Shown here one piece after another: positions 1 through 6,109 of a stretch of DNA of 8,685 nucleotides (positions are counted from its first letter, which is position 1; each line of letters starts with the position of its first letter). Source of the DNA: an uncultured Paracoccaceae bacterium (GTDB lineage Bacteria; Pseudomonadota; Alphaproteobacteria; Rhodobacterales; Rhodobacteraceae); contig CALBSG010000112.1 in the NCBI GenBank assembly GCA_937927675.1, positions 1-8,685 on the forward strand, in the 5' to 3' direction. The notes beneath the pieces were generated by a model. The model saw nothing but the letters and a program-made list of their open reading frames with translations. It had not been told where the DNA came from and made no database searches. Made by a program: the position numbers and the translations under genes.

Positions 1-522
1 CTTGTGAACGCCGCTGGCATCTGGGTGGAAAGCGCCAGCGAACTCGCCAGCGAAGAGGACTGGACGGCCTGCATTGATGTCAACCTCAAGGCCACTTTCT
101 TTTTGTGCTCCCGCGCCATCCCGGCGCTGGCTGCCACGAAGGGGGCAATCGTCAATATCTCCTCTGATGCAGGGGTGATCGGCAATTCGGGCGCCGCGAT
201 CTATTGTGCCTCAAAGGGTGGGGTCACGGTGATGACCAAAGCGCTTGCCCGAGAACTTGCCCCGCAAGGTATCCGGGTGAATGCACTTTGCCCCTCGGAT
301 ATTGCCTCGCCCATGCTGGACCATCAGGCCCGCGGCTATGGCAACGGTGACCCGGCAGGCTATTTTGCCCGGCTCTTGGCGCATTACCCCCAAGGCTCTG
401 CCGCCCGCTTCCTGACGCCCGATGAGGTGGCACAGAACGTGGCCTTTCTGCTGTCTCCGGCAGCGGCAGGGATCACCGGGGCGGCGGTGATGCTCGATTT
501 CGGGCTGACGGCGGGGTATTAG
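1..522 (+). CDS. Short-chain dehydrogenase/reductase (SDR), 5'-truncated by window edge
   Basis: C-terminal part of a classical SDR, an NAD(P)-dependent oxidoreductase of the cytoplasm. The reading frame is open from base 1 and begins in the N-A-A-G motif that ends beta-strand 4 of the Rossmann fold. The GTG at 4 is therefore probably an internal Val and not a start, and the cofactor-binding TGxxxGxG segment lies outside the window. Counting from that Val, the catalytic set is visible: Asn27 (in VNLKATFF), Ser53/Ser54 (NISS), Tyr67 and Lys71 (Y-x-x-x-K). The C-terminus (a hydrophobic strand with D-F-G-L-T-A-G-Y) matches the usual SDR ending, where the family more often has D-G-G. About 173 residues are visible of a usual 245-260. 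The substrate cannot be told from sequence. A DMT permease gene follows after 66 nt and may share the transcript. Confidence 0.9.
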   Translation, partial: LVNAAGIWVESASELASEEDWTACIDVNLKATFFLCSRAIPALAATKGAIVNISSDAGVIGNSGAAIYCASKGGVTVMTKALARELAPQGIRVNALCPSDIASPMLDHQARGYGNGDPAGYFARLLAHYPQGSAARFLTPDEVAQNVAFLLSPAAAGITGAAVMLDFGLTAGY

Positions 523-588
523 AGCCTGATCCGCTGTCGCGCTGCAATCTGACTGGACATTTTCCGCGCCGGACGCCAGCAAAGCCAC

Positions 589-1476
589 ATGAGCCACGCC
601 TACCACCCCCTGAAGGCCGCCCTGTGGATGTCAGGCGCCATTGCCTCCTTCACCGGAATGGCGATTGCCGCTCGCGCGATCAACGGCGTTCATGACAGCT
701 TTGAGATCATGGCCGCACGCTCGGTCATCGGGCTTGGCATCGTGCTTGTGGCCGGGGCTTTGACCGGCCAATTGCACCGCATCAGCACGGCGCGGCTGTG
801 GGGTCATGCCTTGCGCAATGTCGTGCATTTCACCGCGCAAAACCTGTGGTTCTGGGCATTGACGCTGATCCCCTTGGCGCAAGTCTTTGCGCTGGAATTC
901 ACCGCTCCGGTCTGGGTGATCCTGCTGTCGCCACTGGTCTTGGGCGAAAAGCTGACCCTGCCCAAGCTGATGGCTGCGATCCTTGGCTTTGTCGGCATCT
1001 TGATCGTCGCGCGGCCCGATCTGTCCAACCTGAACCCCGGTGTTCTGGCGGCGGCCGGCGCAGCGCTGGGCTTTGCCACCACCTCGATCCTGACAAAACG
1101 CCTGACACGCGGCGAGGCGATCATCGGCATCCTGTTCTGGCTGACGGTGTTTCAAGGCATCTTTGGCCTTGTGATGGCGAGCTATGATGGACAGGTCAAC
1201 TGGCCCACGGCCCAAACCCTGCCTTGGCTGGTGCTGATCGGTTTTTGCGGGGTTTTGGCGCATTTTTCGCTGACCTCTGCCCTATCGCTGGCGCCTGCAA
1301 GTTTTGTCATGCCGATCGACTTTTTGCGCCTGCCGCTGATCGCGGTCATCGCCGCGCTGGTCTATGCCGAGCCGCTGGATCCTTATGTGCTGGGAGGGGG
1401 CGCGGTAATTTTCACGGGCCTTTGGTTCGCGGTTCGGGCCGAATTGCGGGCCAAGATACACACAGCTGTATCTTAA
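589..1476 (+). CDS. EamA/DMT-family (drug/metabolite) permease
   Basis: Inner-membrane transporter of the drug/metabolite superfamily, 295 residues, the usual length for a protein with two five-helix EamA repeats. Hydrophobic segments run almost end to end. The first repeat ends with the family hallmark: helix 4 containing T-A-P-V-W, then G-E-K-L, then the I-L-G-F-V-G-I-L-I-V helix ending in A-R-P-D. The second repeat shows the matching segments near the C-terminus (P-I-D-F-L-R-L-P and then Y-A-E-P). Substrates in this family range from amino acids to nucleosides and drugs and cannot be assigned here. The ATG at 589 has no clear Shine-Dalgarno sequence. An in-frame ATG at 628 exists, but starting there would lose the conserved charged lead-in to helix 1 (P-L-K-A-A-L-W), so 589 is preferred. 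It ends with TAA just before a regulatory intergenic region. Confidence 0.9.
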   Translation: MSHAYHPLKAALWMSGAIASFTGMAIAARAINGVHDSFEIMAARSVIGLGIVLVAGALTGQLHRISTARLWGHALRNVVHFTAQNLWFWALTLIPLAQVFALEFTAPVWVILLSPLVLGEKLTLPKLMAAILGFVGILIVARPDLSNLNPGVLAAAGAALGFATTSILTKRLTRGEAIIGILFWLTVFQGIFGLVMASYDGQVNWPTAQTLPWLVLIGFCGVLAHFSLTSALSLAPASFVMPIDFLRLPLIAVIAALVYAEPLDPYVLGGGAVIFTGLWFAVRAELRAKIHTAVS

Positions 1477-1478
1477 GC

Positions 1479-1489
1479 GACGTCACGTC
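1479..1489. promoter_or_regulatory. 11-bp perfect palindrome, candidate operator
   Basis: GACGT-C-ACGTC is a perfect inverted repeat with 5-bp arms and a 1-nt centre. It starts three bases after the stop codon of the DMT permease and sits one base upstream of a second, longer palindrome. It is short enough to occur by chance. It is listed because of its position just upstream of the predicted porin promoter. Confidence 0.3.
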
Positions 1490-1490
1490 A

Positions 1491-1507
1491 TAGGTCTGAC
1501 AGACCTA
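1491..1507. promoter_or_regulatory. 17-bp perfect palindrome, candidate transcription-factor operator
   Basis: TAGGTCTG-A-CAGACCTA has perfect 8-bp arms around a single central base. The T-tract expected of a terminator is absent, and the 1-nt centre suits a dimeric DNA-binding protein better than an RNA hairpin. It lies 8 nt upstream of a TTGACA -35 box. With transcription starting near 1552, its centre would be about 53 nt upstream of the start, a position common for activators. It does not fit the T-N-G-T-N3-A-C-N-A pattern of FCD-type GntR regulators when centred, so no regulator is named. Confidence 0.5.
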
Positions 1508-1515
1508 AGTTGACT

Positions 1516-1545
1516 TTGACAATCTGGAACCGCTGATCCCATCAT
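1516..1545 (+). promoter_or_regulatory. Predicted sigma70-type promoter for the FadL-like porin
   Basis: A consensus -35 TTGACA (1516-1521) is followed after 18 nt by CATCAT (1540-1545), which matches the -10 consensus at four of six positions. A near-copy, TTGACT, lies directly before it at 1510-1515. This leaves an untranslated leader of about 65 nt with an A-rich stretch at 1586-1598 before the ribosome-binding site. Confidence 0.55.
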
Positions 1546-1600
1546 ACCCCACAGCCTCCTTGCGGGAGACAAGGTCGCCGAGGCGAAAAAAGAAAAAACT

Positions 1601-1605
1601 GGGAG
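1601..1605 (+). promoter_or_regulatory. Ribosome-binding site of the FadL-like porin
   Basis: GGGAG lies 10 nt upstream of the ATG at 1616. This fixes the start, which also gives an ideal signal peptide. Confidence 0.65.
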
Positions 1606-1615
1606 AACACCTAAC

Positions 1616-2689
1616 ATGAAACTGAATATCGCGGTCGCGGCACTGTGCTGCTCCGCCTCGGCGGCGTTTGCCGGAGGTTTTGAACGGTCGGGCATGCCCT
1701 TGGGCTTCATGTTCGAAAAGGGCAGCTATGTTGAGCTGAGCTATGGCTATGCCTCGCCCAAGATCGGCGGCGCAGCAGGAGGTGGCTTGGCGCCGTCGGG
1801 GGATATGGCCGAAAGCTATTCGACGGCTGGCCTCGCCTTCAAAACGGATCTGAACGACAAGCTCTCATTGGGTGTTACCCTTGATCCAAGCTATGGCGCG
1901 GATCTGACTTACCCCAATCCTAGCCCTGGGCCTGCCTCCTACCCGATCCGCGGCACCAATGCCGAGTTGAACGGCGACACAATCGCCCTCATTGGTCGCT
2001 ACAAATTGACGGATCAGATCTCGGTCCTTGCGGTGCTGCGTTCAGTTGGGATCGGTGGAAACGTCGAGGTGTGGAGCAACGGGACCTTGGCCTATGCCGC
2101 CAGCTACAACACCGACCGCGACGTCGGCTATCTGATCGGCGCGGCCTATGAAAAGCCGGAAATCGCGCTGCGCGTGGCACTGACCTATGCCAGCGAAACC
2201 AAACATGATCTGACAACCAGCGTCGGCGGTAGCCCTGTCGGGTCTGAGACCGTTGAACTGCCGAAATCTGTAACGCTGGACGCGCAATCCGGGATTGCCG
2301 CCAATACGCTGCTCTTTGGGTCGGTCCGCTGGGTGGACTGGACTTCGACCACGCTGAACTCCATCGGCTATCCGTTCGCGCCGCTGGTCAGTCATGACAA
2401 CGACACCATCACCTACACGCTGGGTGTGGGCCGCAAGTTCACTGACAACTGGTCGGGGGCTGTGTCTGTGGGCTATGAAAAACCGGCAGGCGGGCTGGCC
2501 TCGAACCTTGCGCCGACGGATGGCTTTCTTAGCCTTGGCGTGGGCGGGAGCTATACCCAAGGCAATATGAAGATCTCGGGTGGCGTGCGCTATGTGAAGA
2601 TCGGCGATGCGACCGCTTTGAGCGGCGCCTCCGAATTTACCGACAACTCCGCCGTCGGGGTTGGCGTGAAAGTTGGCTGGACCTTCTGA
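1616..2689 (+). CDS. FadL/OmpP1/TodX-like outer-membrane transport protein
   Basis: Predicted outer-membrane beta-barrel of the FadL/OmpP1/TodX group, which lets long-chain fatty acids or other hydrophobic compounds cross the outer membrane. Residues 1-19 form a Sec signal peptide (Lys2, a hydrophobic core, then A-F-A before Gly20). The mature part is a run of amphipathic strands with alternating aromatic and polar residues and Gly/Asn-rich turns (for example Y-V-E-L-S-Y-G-Y, and F-G-S-V-R-W-V-D-W-T near residue 240). It ends in W-T-F, the terminal Phe recognised by the BAM machinery. At 357 residues it is shorter than E. coli FadL (about 446), and the N-terminal hatch with its N-P-A motif is not apparent. 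The mature protein begins E-R-S-G-M-P and moves almost directly into barrel strands. It has its own promoter and terminator, so it is probably a single-gene unit. The family call is fairly sure; the substrate is not. Confidence 0.8.
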   Translation: MKLNIAVAALCCSASAAFAGGFERSGMPLGFMFEKGSYVELSYGYASPKIGGAAGGGLAPSGDMAESYSTAGLAFKTDLNDKLSLGVTLDPSYGADLTYPNPSPGPASYPIRGTNAELNGDTIALIGRYKLTDQISVLAVLRSVGIGGNVEVWSNGTLAYAASYNTDRDVGYLIGAAYEKPEIALRVALTYASETKHDLTTSVGGSPVGSETVELPKSVTLDAQSGIAANTLLFGSVRWVDWTSTTLNSIGYPFAPLVSHDNDTITYTLGVGRKFTDNWSGAVSVGYEKPAGGLASNLAPTDGFLSLGVGGSYTQGNMKISGGVRYVKIGDATALSGASEFTDNSAVGVGVKVGWTF

Positions 2690-2696
2690 TCCTTCC

Positions 2697-2728
2697 CGGC
2701 CCCGCAGCACCTGCGGGGCCGAATTTTT
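2697..2728 (+). terminator. Intrinsic (rho-independent) terminator after the porin gene
   Basis: A perfect 11-bp GC-rich stem (2697-2707 pairing with 2711-2721) has a CAC loop and is followed by AA and five T residues (2724-2728). It lies 7 nt beyond the porin stop codon and should separate that unit from the ATPase-metA-ppk2 cluster. Confidence 0.9.
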
Positions 2729-2749
2729 CGCGTGAACTCGCGGGCATGG

Positions 2750-2762
2750 CCCTGTAACAGGG
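2750..2762 (+). promoter_or_regulatory. 13-bp palindrome covering the Shine-Dalgarno sequence of the ATPase gene
   Basis: CCCTGT-A-ACAGGG is a perfect palindrome. In RNA it can fold as CCCTG-TAA-CAGGG, a 5-bp stem with a 3-nt loop. Its right arm contains AGGG, which with the following AA is the best Shine-Dalgarno match for the ATG at 2775 (about 10 nt away). It could be a DNA operator or a hairpin hiding the ribosome-binding site. No convincing promoter was found between the terminator and this element. Confidence 0.4.
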
Positions 2763-2774
2763 AAGCCAAAGCCG

Positions 2775-3659
2775 ATGGAGCGACGCGTGATGATCTACCC
2801 CGATGGACAGTCCTTTCTGACCGCCCCGATGAAACGGGTGATGCTGTTTGGCATGTCCGGGCTCGGAAAGACCACGCTTTCAAACATGCTGCGCGATGCT
2901 GGCGATTGGTTTCATTACTCGGTCGATTACCGGATCGGCACGCGCTACATGGGCGAATACATCTCTGACAACTTCAAGCGCGAGGCGATGAAAGTGCCGC
3001 TCTTGCGCGAGCTGTTGATGTCGGATTCCGTCTACATCACCTCGAACATCACCTTCGACAATCTCGCACCGCTGTCGACCTATCTCGGCAAACCGGGCGA
3101 TGCGACCAAAGGTGGGCTGCCGCTTGCCGAATACCAACGCCGGCAAGCCCAGCATGCGCGGGCCGAGGTGGCGGCCATGCTGGACACCACCCGCTTTATT
3201 GACCGGGCGAAAGACTTGTATGGCTACAATCACTTCGTCTGCGACACCTCTGGCTCCATCTGCGAGGTCGTGAACGGCGATGATCCCAAGGATGCGGTGA
3301 TGGCAGAGGTGTCCGCGCATCTGCTACCGGTCTGGATCAAAGGCTCGGACGCGCATCGTGATGAGCTATGCCGTCGCTTTGATCGGGCGCCAAAACCGAT
3401 GTATTATCGCCCCGAATTCCTGTTGCAGGTCTGGGACGAATATCTGGCGCAATCCGGCCTTAGCCCTGAAACTGCCGACCCTGACGCGTTCTTGCGCTTT
3501 GGCTATGCGCGCCTGCTGGAAAGCCGCCAGCCGCGCTATGAAGCCATGGCGCGCTGGGGCGTCACCGTGACCGCTGCCGAGGTGGCCGAGGCGACCAGCC
3601 CCGCCGCCTTTGACACCCTGATTGCGCGCGCCCTTGATCGGCGCAGCACCCAAGCCTAA
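2775..3659 (+). CDS. P-loop ATPase/kinase-like protein of unknown function
   Basis: Cytoplasmic P-loop NTPase of 294 residues; I do not recognise a characterised function. A textbook Walker A is present (G-M-S-G-L-G-K-T-T, residues 26-34), directly after a first beta-strand (R-V-M-L-F). An Asp-Tyr-Arg at 51-53 sits where small-molecule kinases often carry a substrate-binding Asp. A Walker B-like strand, H-F-V-C-D-T-S-G-S with Asp157, is followed by Glu164. There is no signal peptide or membrane helix. The layout resembles shikimate- or dephospho-CoA-kinase-like folds with an extra C-terminal helical half, but that is inference. The start is uncertain: ATG 2775 has AGGGAA 10 nt upstream, ATG 2790 has GGAG 9 nt upstream, and ATG 2829 would leave only seven residues before the Walker A motif. 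It is first in the cluster, 29 nt ahead of metA. Confidence 0.75.
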   Translation: MERRVMIYPDGQSFLTAPMKRVMLFGMSGLGKTTLSNMLRDAGDWFHYSVDYRIGTRYMGEYISDNFKREAMKVPLLRELLMSDSVYITSNITFDNLAPLSTYLGKPGDATKGGLPLAEYQRRQAQHARAEVAAMLDTTRFIDRAKDLYGYNHFVCDTSGSICEVVNGDDPKDAVMAEVSAHLLPVWIKGSDAHRDELCRRFDRAPKPMYYRPEFLLQVWDEYLAQSGLSPETADPDAFLRFGYARLLESRQPRYEAMARWGVTVTAAEVAEATSPAAFDTLIARALDRRSTQA

Positions 3660-3688
3660 CTGACTGATACCCATACAAGGTTCCGACC

Positions 3689-4615
3689 ATGCCCATCACC
3701 CTGCCAGAAACCCTGCCCGCCTTTGACGTCCTGCGGAACGAGGGCGTCATGGTGATGTCGCCGGACCGCGCAGCGCATCAGGACATCCGCCCCTTGCGGA
3801 TTGGGCTGTTGAACTTGATGCCCAAAAAGATCCAGACCGAGAACCAATTTGCCCGGCTGATCGGCGCGACGCCTTTGCAGATCGACCTTTCGTTGATCCG
3901 CATGACCGAACATTTGACCCGCAACACTGCGGCCGAACATATGGCAAACTTCTATCGGCCCTTTGCCGAGGTCGAGGCGTCGGGCGAAAAGTTTGACGGT
4001 CTCATCATCACCGGCGCGCCGATCGAGCATCTGCCCTTCGAAGACGTCACCTATTGGGACGAGCTGAAACGGGTGATGGATTGGACGCAGACCCATGTGT
4101 TTTCTACCTTTGGCGTCTGCTGGGGTGGCATGGCGATGATCAACCATTTCCACGGCGTGCAAAAACACATGTTGAAGGCCAAGGCCTTTGGCTGCTTCCG
4201 GCACCAGAACCTGAACCCGACCTCGCCTTACCTGCGTGGATTTTCTGATGATTTCGTGATCCCGGTCAGCCGTTGGACCGAGATGCGCCAGTCGGAAATC
4301 GACGCCGCCCCGGGCCTGCGCACCCTATTGGGCAGCGAAGAGGTCGGCCCTTGTCTGGTCGAAGACCCGGCACACCGGGCGCTCTATATCTTCAACCATT
4401 TCGAATATGACAGCGACACGCTGAAACAGGAATATGACCGCGACGTGGCCTCTGGCACGCCGATCAACGTGCCGATGAATTATTATCCCGACGACAATCC
4501 GGCCAACCCGCCGAAGAACCGTTGGCGCAGCCATGCCCACCTGCTTTATGGCAACTGGCTGAATGAAATTTACCAAGGAACGCCATTTGATATCAATGCG
4601 ATAGGTGATGCATGA
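3689..4615 (+). CDS. metA: Homoserine O-acyltransferase MetA, predicted acetyl-CoA-using
   Basis: Cytoplasmic enzyme that O-acylates L-homoserine, the committing step of methionine synthesis. The 308 residues match the family's usual length. The nucleophile is Cys144 in F-G-V-C-W-G-G. His237 and Glu239 (in N-H-F-E-Y-D) complete the active site, each two residues later than Cys142, His235 and Glu237 of the E. coli enzyme. The stretch T-G-A-P-I-E places Glu113 where E. coli, which uses succinyl-CoA, has Gly111. Bacillus cereus MetA has Glu there and uses acetyl-CoA, so this is predicted to be a homoserine O-acetyltransferase (metAA type) despite the common succinyltransferase label. AAGG at 3677-3680 lies 8 nt before the ATG. 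Its stop overlaps the ppk2 start (ATGA), so the two are probably translationally coupled. No SAM-II riboswitch is visible in the short upstream gap. Confidence 0.95.
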   Translation: MPITLPETLPAFDVLRNEGVMVMSPDRAAHQDIRPLRIGLLNLMPKKIQTENQFARLIGATPLQIDLSLIRMTEHLTRNTAAEHMANFYRPFAEVEASGEKFDGLIITGAPIEHLPFEDVTYWDELKRVMDWTQTHVFSTFGVCWGGMAMINHFHGVQKHMLKAKAFGCFRHQNLNPTSPYLRGFSDDFVIPVSRWTEMRQSEIDAAPGLRTLLGSEEVGPCLVEDPAHRALYIFNHFEYDSDTLKQEYDRDVASGTPINVPMNYYPDDNPANPPKNRWRSHAHLLYGNWLNEIYQGTPFDINAIGDA

Positions 4616-5487
4616 CCGACCTGCCCTTTGACGGCGCGATCAGCCGTTACTTCCGCGAAACCGCCCCCGAGGCGGTGCGCCGCGCCATCGAAAAGGGCGA
4701 CAAGGATGATATCCTGTGGAAGGGCTATCCTTACGACGCGGAGATGAAGGGCAAAGCTTACGACAGCGCGATGGAGGCCCTGCAGATCGAGCTTGTGAAG
4801 ATGCAGGCCGATATCAAGGCAACGGGCAAGCGCGTGGTGGTGGTGTTTGAAGGCCGCGATGCCGCAGGCAAGGGCGGCACCATTGGCGTGATGCGCGAGA
4901 ACCTGAACCCGCGCGTCGCCAATGTGGTAGCCTTGTCAAAGCCGTCGGACCGTGAGGCGGCGCAGTGGTATTTCCAGCGCTATATCGATTGGCTGCCGGC
5001 CAAGGGCGAAATGTCGATCTTTGACCGCTCGTGGTACAATCGTGCCATGATCGAACATGTGTTCGGCTTTTGTAAGCCCGAGGAACGTGAGAAGTTCTTC
5101 CGGCAACTGCCTGATTTTGAACGCATGTTGGTCGATGAAGGCATCATCTTTCTAAAGATCTGGCTGGAGGTTGGCCAAGCCGAACAACTGAAGCGTTTCC
5201 TTGACCGGGAAGGCGATCCGCTGAAGCAATGGAAGCTCAGCCAGATCGACATCGACGGGCTGTCGAAATGGTACGCCTATACCAAAGCGATCCATGAGAC
5301 GATGGAGCGCAGCCAGTTCAAACAGGCCCCGTGGACGGTGATCCTGTCAGACGACAAGAAACGCGCGCGGATTGCCGCGATACAATCGCTGCTGCACGCA
5401 GTTGATTACAAGGGACGCGACAAAGCGGCGATTGGCAAGATCGATGACAAGATCTGCGGTGGCCCTGATCTGATACCAAAGGGCTGA
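4612..5487 (+). CDS. ppk2: Polyphosphate kinase 2 (PPK2 family)
   Basis: PPK2 moves phosphate between inorganic polyphosphate and nucleoside di/triphosphates in the cytoplasm. In many members the favoured direction is NDP phosphorylation at the expense of polyphosphate. Over 291 residues it shows the Walker A loop G-R-D-A-A-G-K-G-G (81-89) after the strand V-V-V-V-F-E, and the Walker B region I-F-D-R-S-W-Y-N-R with Asp138. Helical segments around residues 150-220 (F-F-R-Q-L-P-D-F-E-R, then F-L-D-R-E-G-D-P-L-K-Q-W-K) correspond to the lid and the thymidylate-kinase-like fold. The F-E-G-R-D-A-A-G-K-G-G form and the single-domain length suggest class I. Whether ADP or GDP is preferred cannot be read from the sequence. 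The start ATG overlaps the metA stop codon; AGGTGA lies only 3 nt upstream, so coupling to metA translation is likely. Confidence 0.95.
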   Translation: MTDLPFDGAISRYFRETAPEAVRRAIEKGDKDDILWKGYPYDAEMKGKAYDSAMEALQIELVKMQADIKATGKRVVVVFEGRDAAGKGGTIGVMRENLNPRVANVVALSKPSDREAAQWYFQRYIDWLPAKGEMSIFDRSWYNRAMIEHVFGFCKPEEREKFFRQLPDFERMLVDEGIIFLKIWLEVGQAEQLKRFLDREGDPLKQWKLSQIDIDGLSKWYAYTKAIHETMERSQFKQAPWTVILSDDKKRARIAAIQSLLHAVDYKGRDKAAIGKIDDKICGGPDLIPKG

Positions 5488-5494
5488 TACAGGC

Positions 5495-6109
5495 GTGAAA
5501 AAGGGTTATCACCACGGCAACCTGCGGCAGGCGCTGGTCGATGCGGCGCTGGACCTGATTGCCGCGCAGGGGCCGAATGGCTTTACCCTGTCCGAGGCGG
5601 CAAAGGCTGCCGATGTCACCCCCGCCGCCGTCTATCGCCATTTTGCGGGGCGTGAAGACCTGATTGCCGAGGTGGCGCGCCAAGGCTTTGATATTTTCGC
5701 GGCCCTGATGGAATTTGCCTATGCGAATGGTCAGCCCTCGGCACTGGCGGCGTTCGAGGCAACGGGCCGGGCCTATCTGGCCTTTGCCCGGAAATACCCG
5801 GGTCACTATATGGCGATGTTTGAAAGCGGGCTGAACCTGTCGATGCATCCGCAGGTGGCCGATGTCGCGCTGCGCGCCAAATCGGTGCAGGATCGCGCCG
5901 CGGCCGGGCTTGCCGCCCAACTGCCCGAAACTCGGCGCCCCCCCGCGGCGATGTTTGCCGCCCATGTCTGGGCCATGAGCCATGGCGTGGTGGAACTCTT
6001 CATGCGCGGCCAGAACCGCAGCCCCTTCCCGCCCGAAGATCTTTTGGAGACGGGAATCGGCATCTACCTGCGCGGCCTCGGCCTTTTGGCCCCCGACGGT
6101 CAGAAATAA
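5495..6109 (+). CDS. TetR/AcrR-family transcriptional regulator
   Basis: DNA-binding repressor-type protein of 204 residues. The N-terminus (K-K-G-Y-H-H-G-N-L-R-Q-A-L) is the classic lead-in to a TetR domain. The helix-turn-helix is at about 31-50, with recognition helix T-P-A-A-V-Y-R-H-F followed by the R-E-D-L-I signature. The C-terminal ligand domain contains W-A-M-S-H-G (159-164), the W..HG motif of the WHG-type TetR C-terminal family. The start is a GTG, because the well-conserved K-K-G-Y-H-H-G segment begins right after it and no ATG is available upstream in frame. The Shine-Dalgarno sequence is weak. It begins 7 nt after ppk2 and is likely the last gene of that transcript. Its targets and ligand are unknown. 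Its last 10 bp overlap the convergent capsule-type gene. Confidence 0.9.
   Translation: MKKGYHHGNLRQALVDAALDLIAAQGPNGFTLSEAAKAADVTPAAVYRHFAGREDLIAEVARQGFDIFAALMEFAYANGQPSALAAFEATGRAYLAFARKYPGHYMAMFESGLNLSMHPQVADVALRAKSVQDRAAAGLAAQLPETRRPPAAMFAAHVWAMSHGVVELFMRGQNRSPFPPEDLLETGIGIYLRGLGLLAPDGQK

Noticed and set aside
1575..1598. Small hairpin (TCGCC-GA-GGCGA) followed by A-rich sequence in the porin leader
   Set aside because: The stem is only 5 bp with a 2-nt loop. The following run is A, not T, on the plus strand, and on the minus strand the T-run comes before the stem, so it is not a terminator in either direction.
1616..1672. Cysteines at residues 11-12 of the porin precursor as a possible lipobox
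   Set aside because: The residues before Cys11 (A-A-L) do not fit the L-[AS]-[GA]-C pattern, and a normal signal peptidase I site follows at residue 19.
2042..2710. Minus-strand open frame (about 222 codons) opposite the porin gene
   Set aside because: It is a shadow of the porin frame, starts inside the terminator stem, and has no domain or signal peptide.
3660..3688. Possible SAM-II riboswitch upstream of metA, as seen in some alphaproteobacteria
   Set aside because: The gap is only 29 nt, and neither it nor the preceding coding sequence shows a recognisable SAM-II pseudoknot core.
5470..5490. Two direct copies of CTGATAC near the ppk2-TetR junction, with a third at about 3664
   Set aside because: Seven-base direct repeats partly inside coding sequence and without symmetry are expected by chance and do not resemble a TetR operator.
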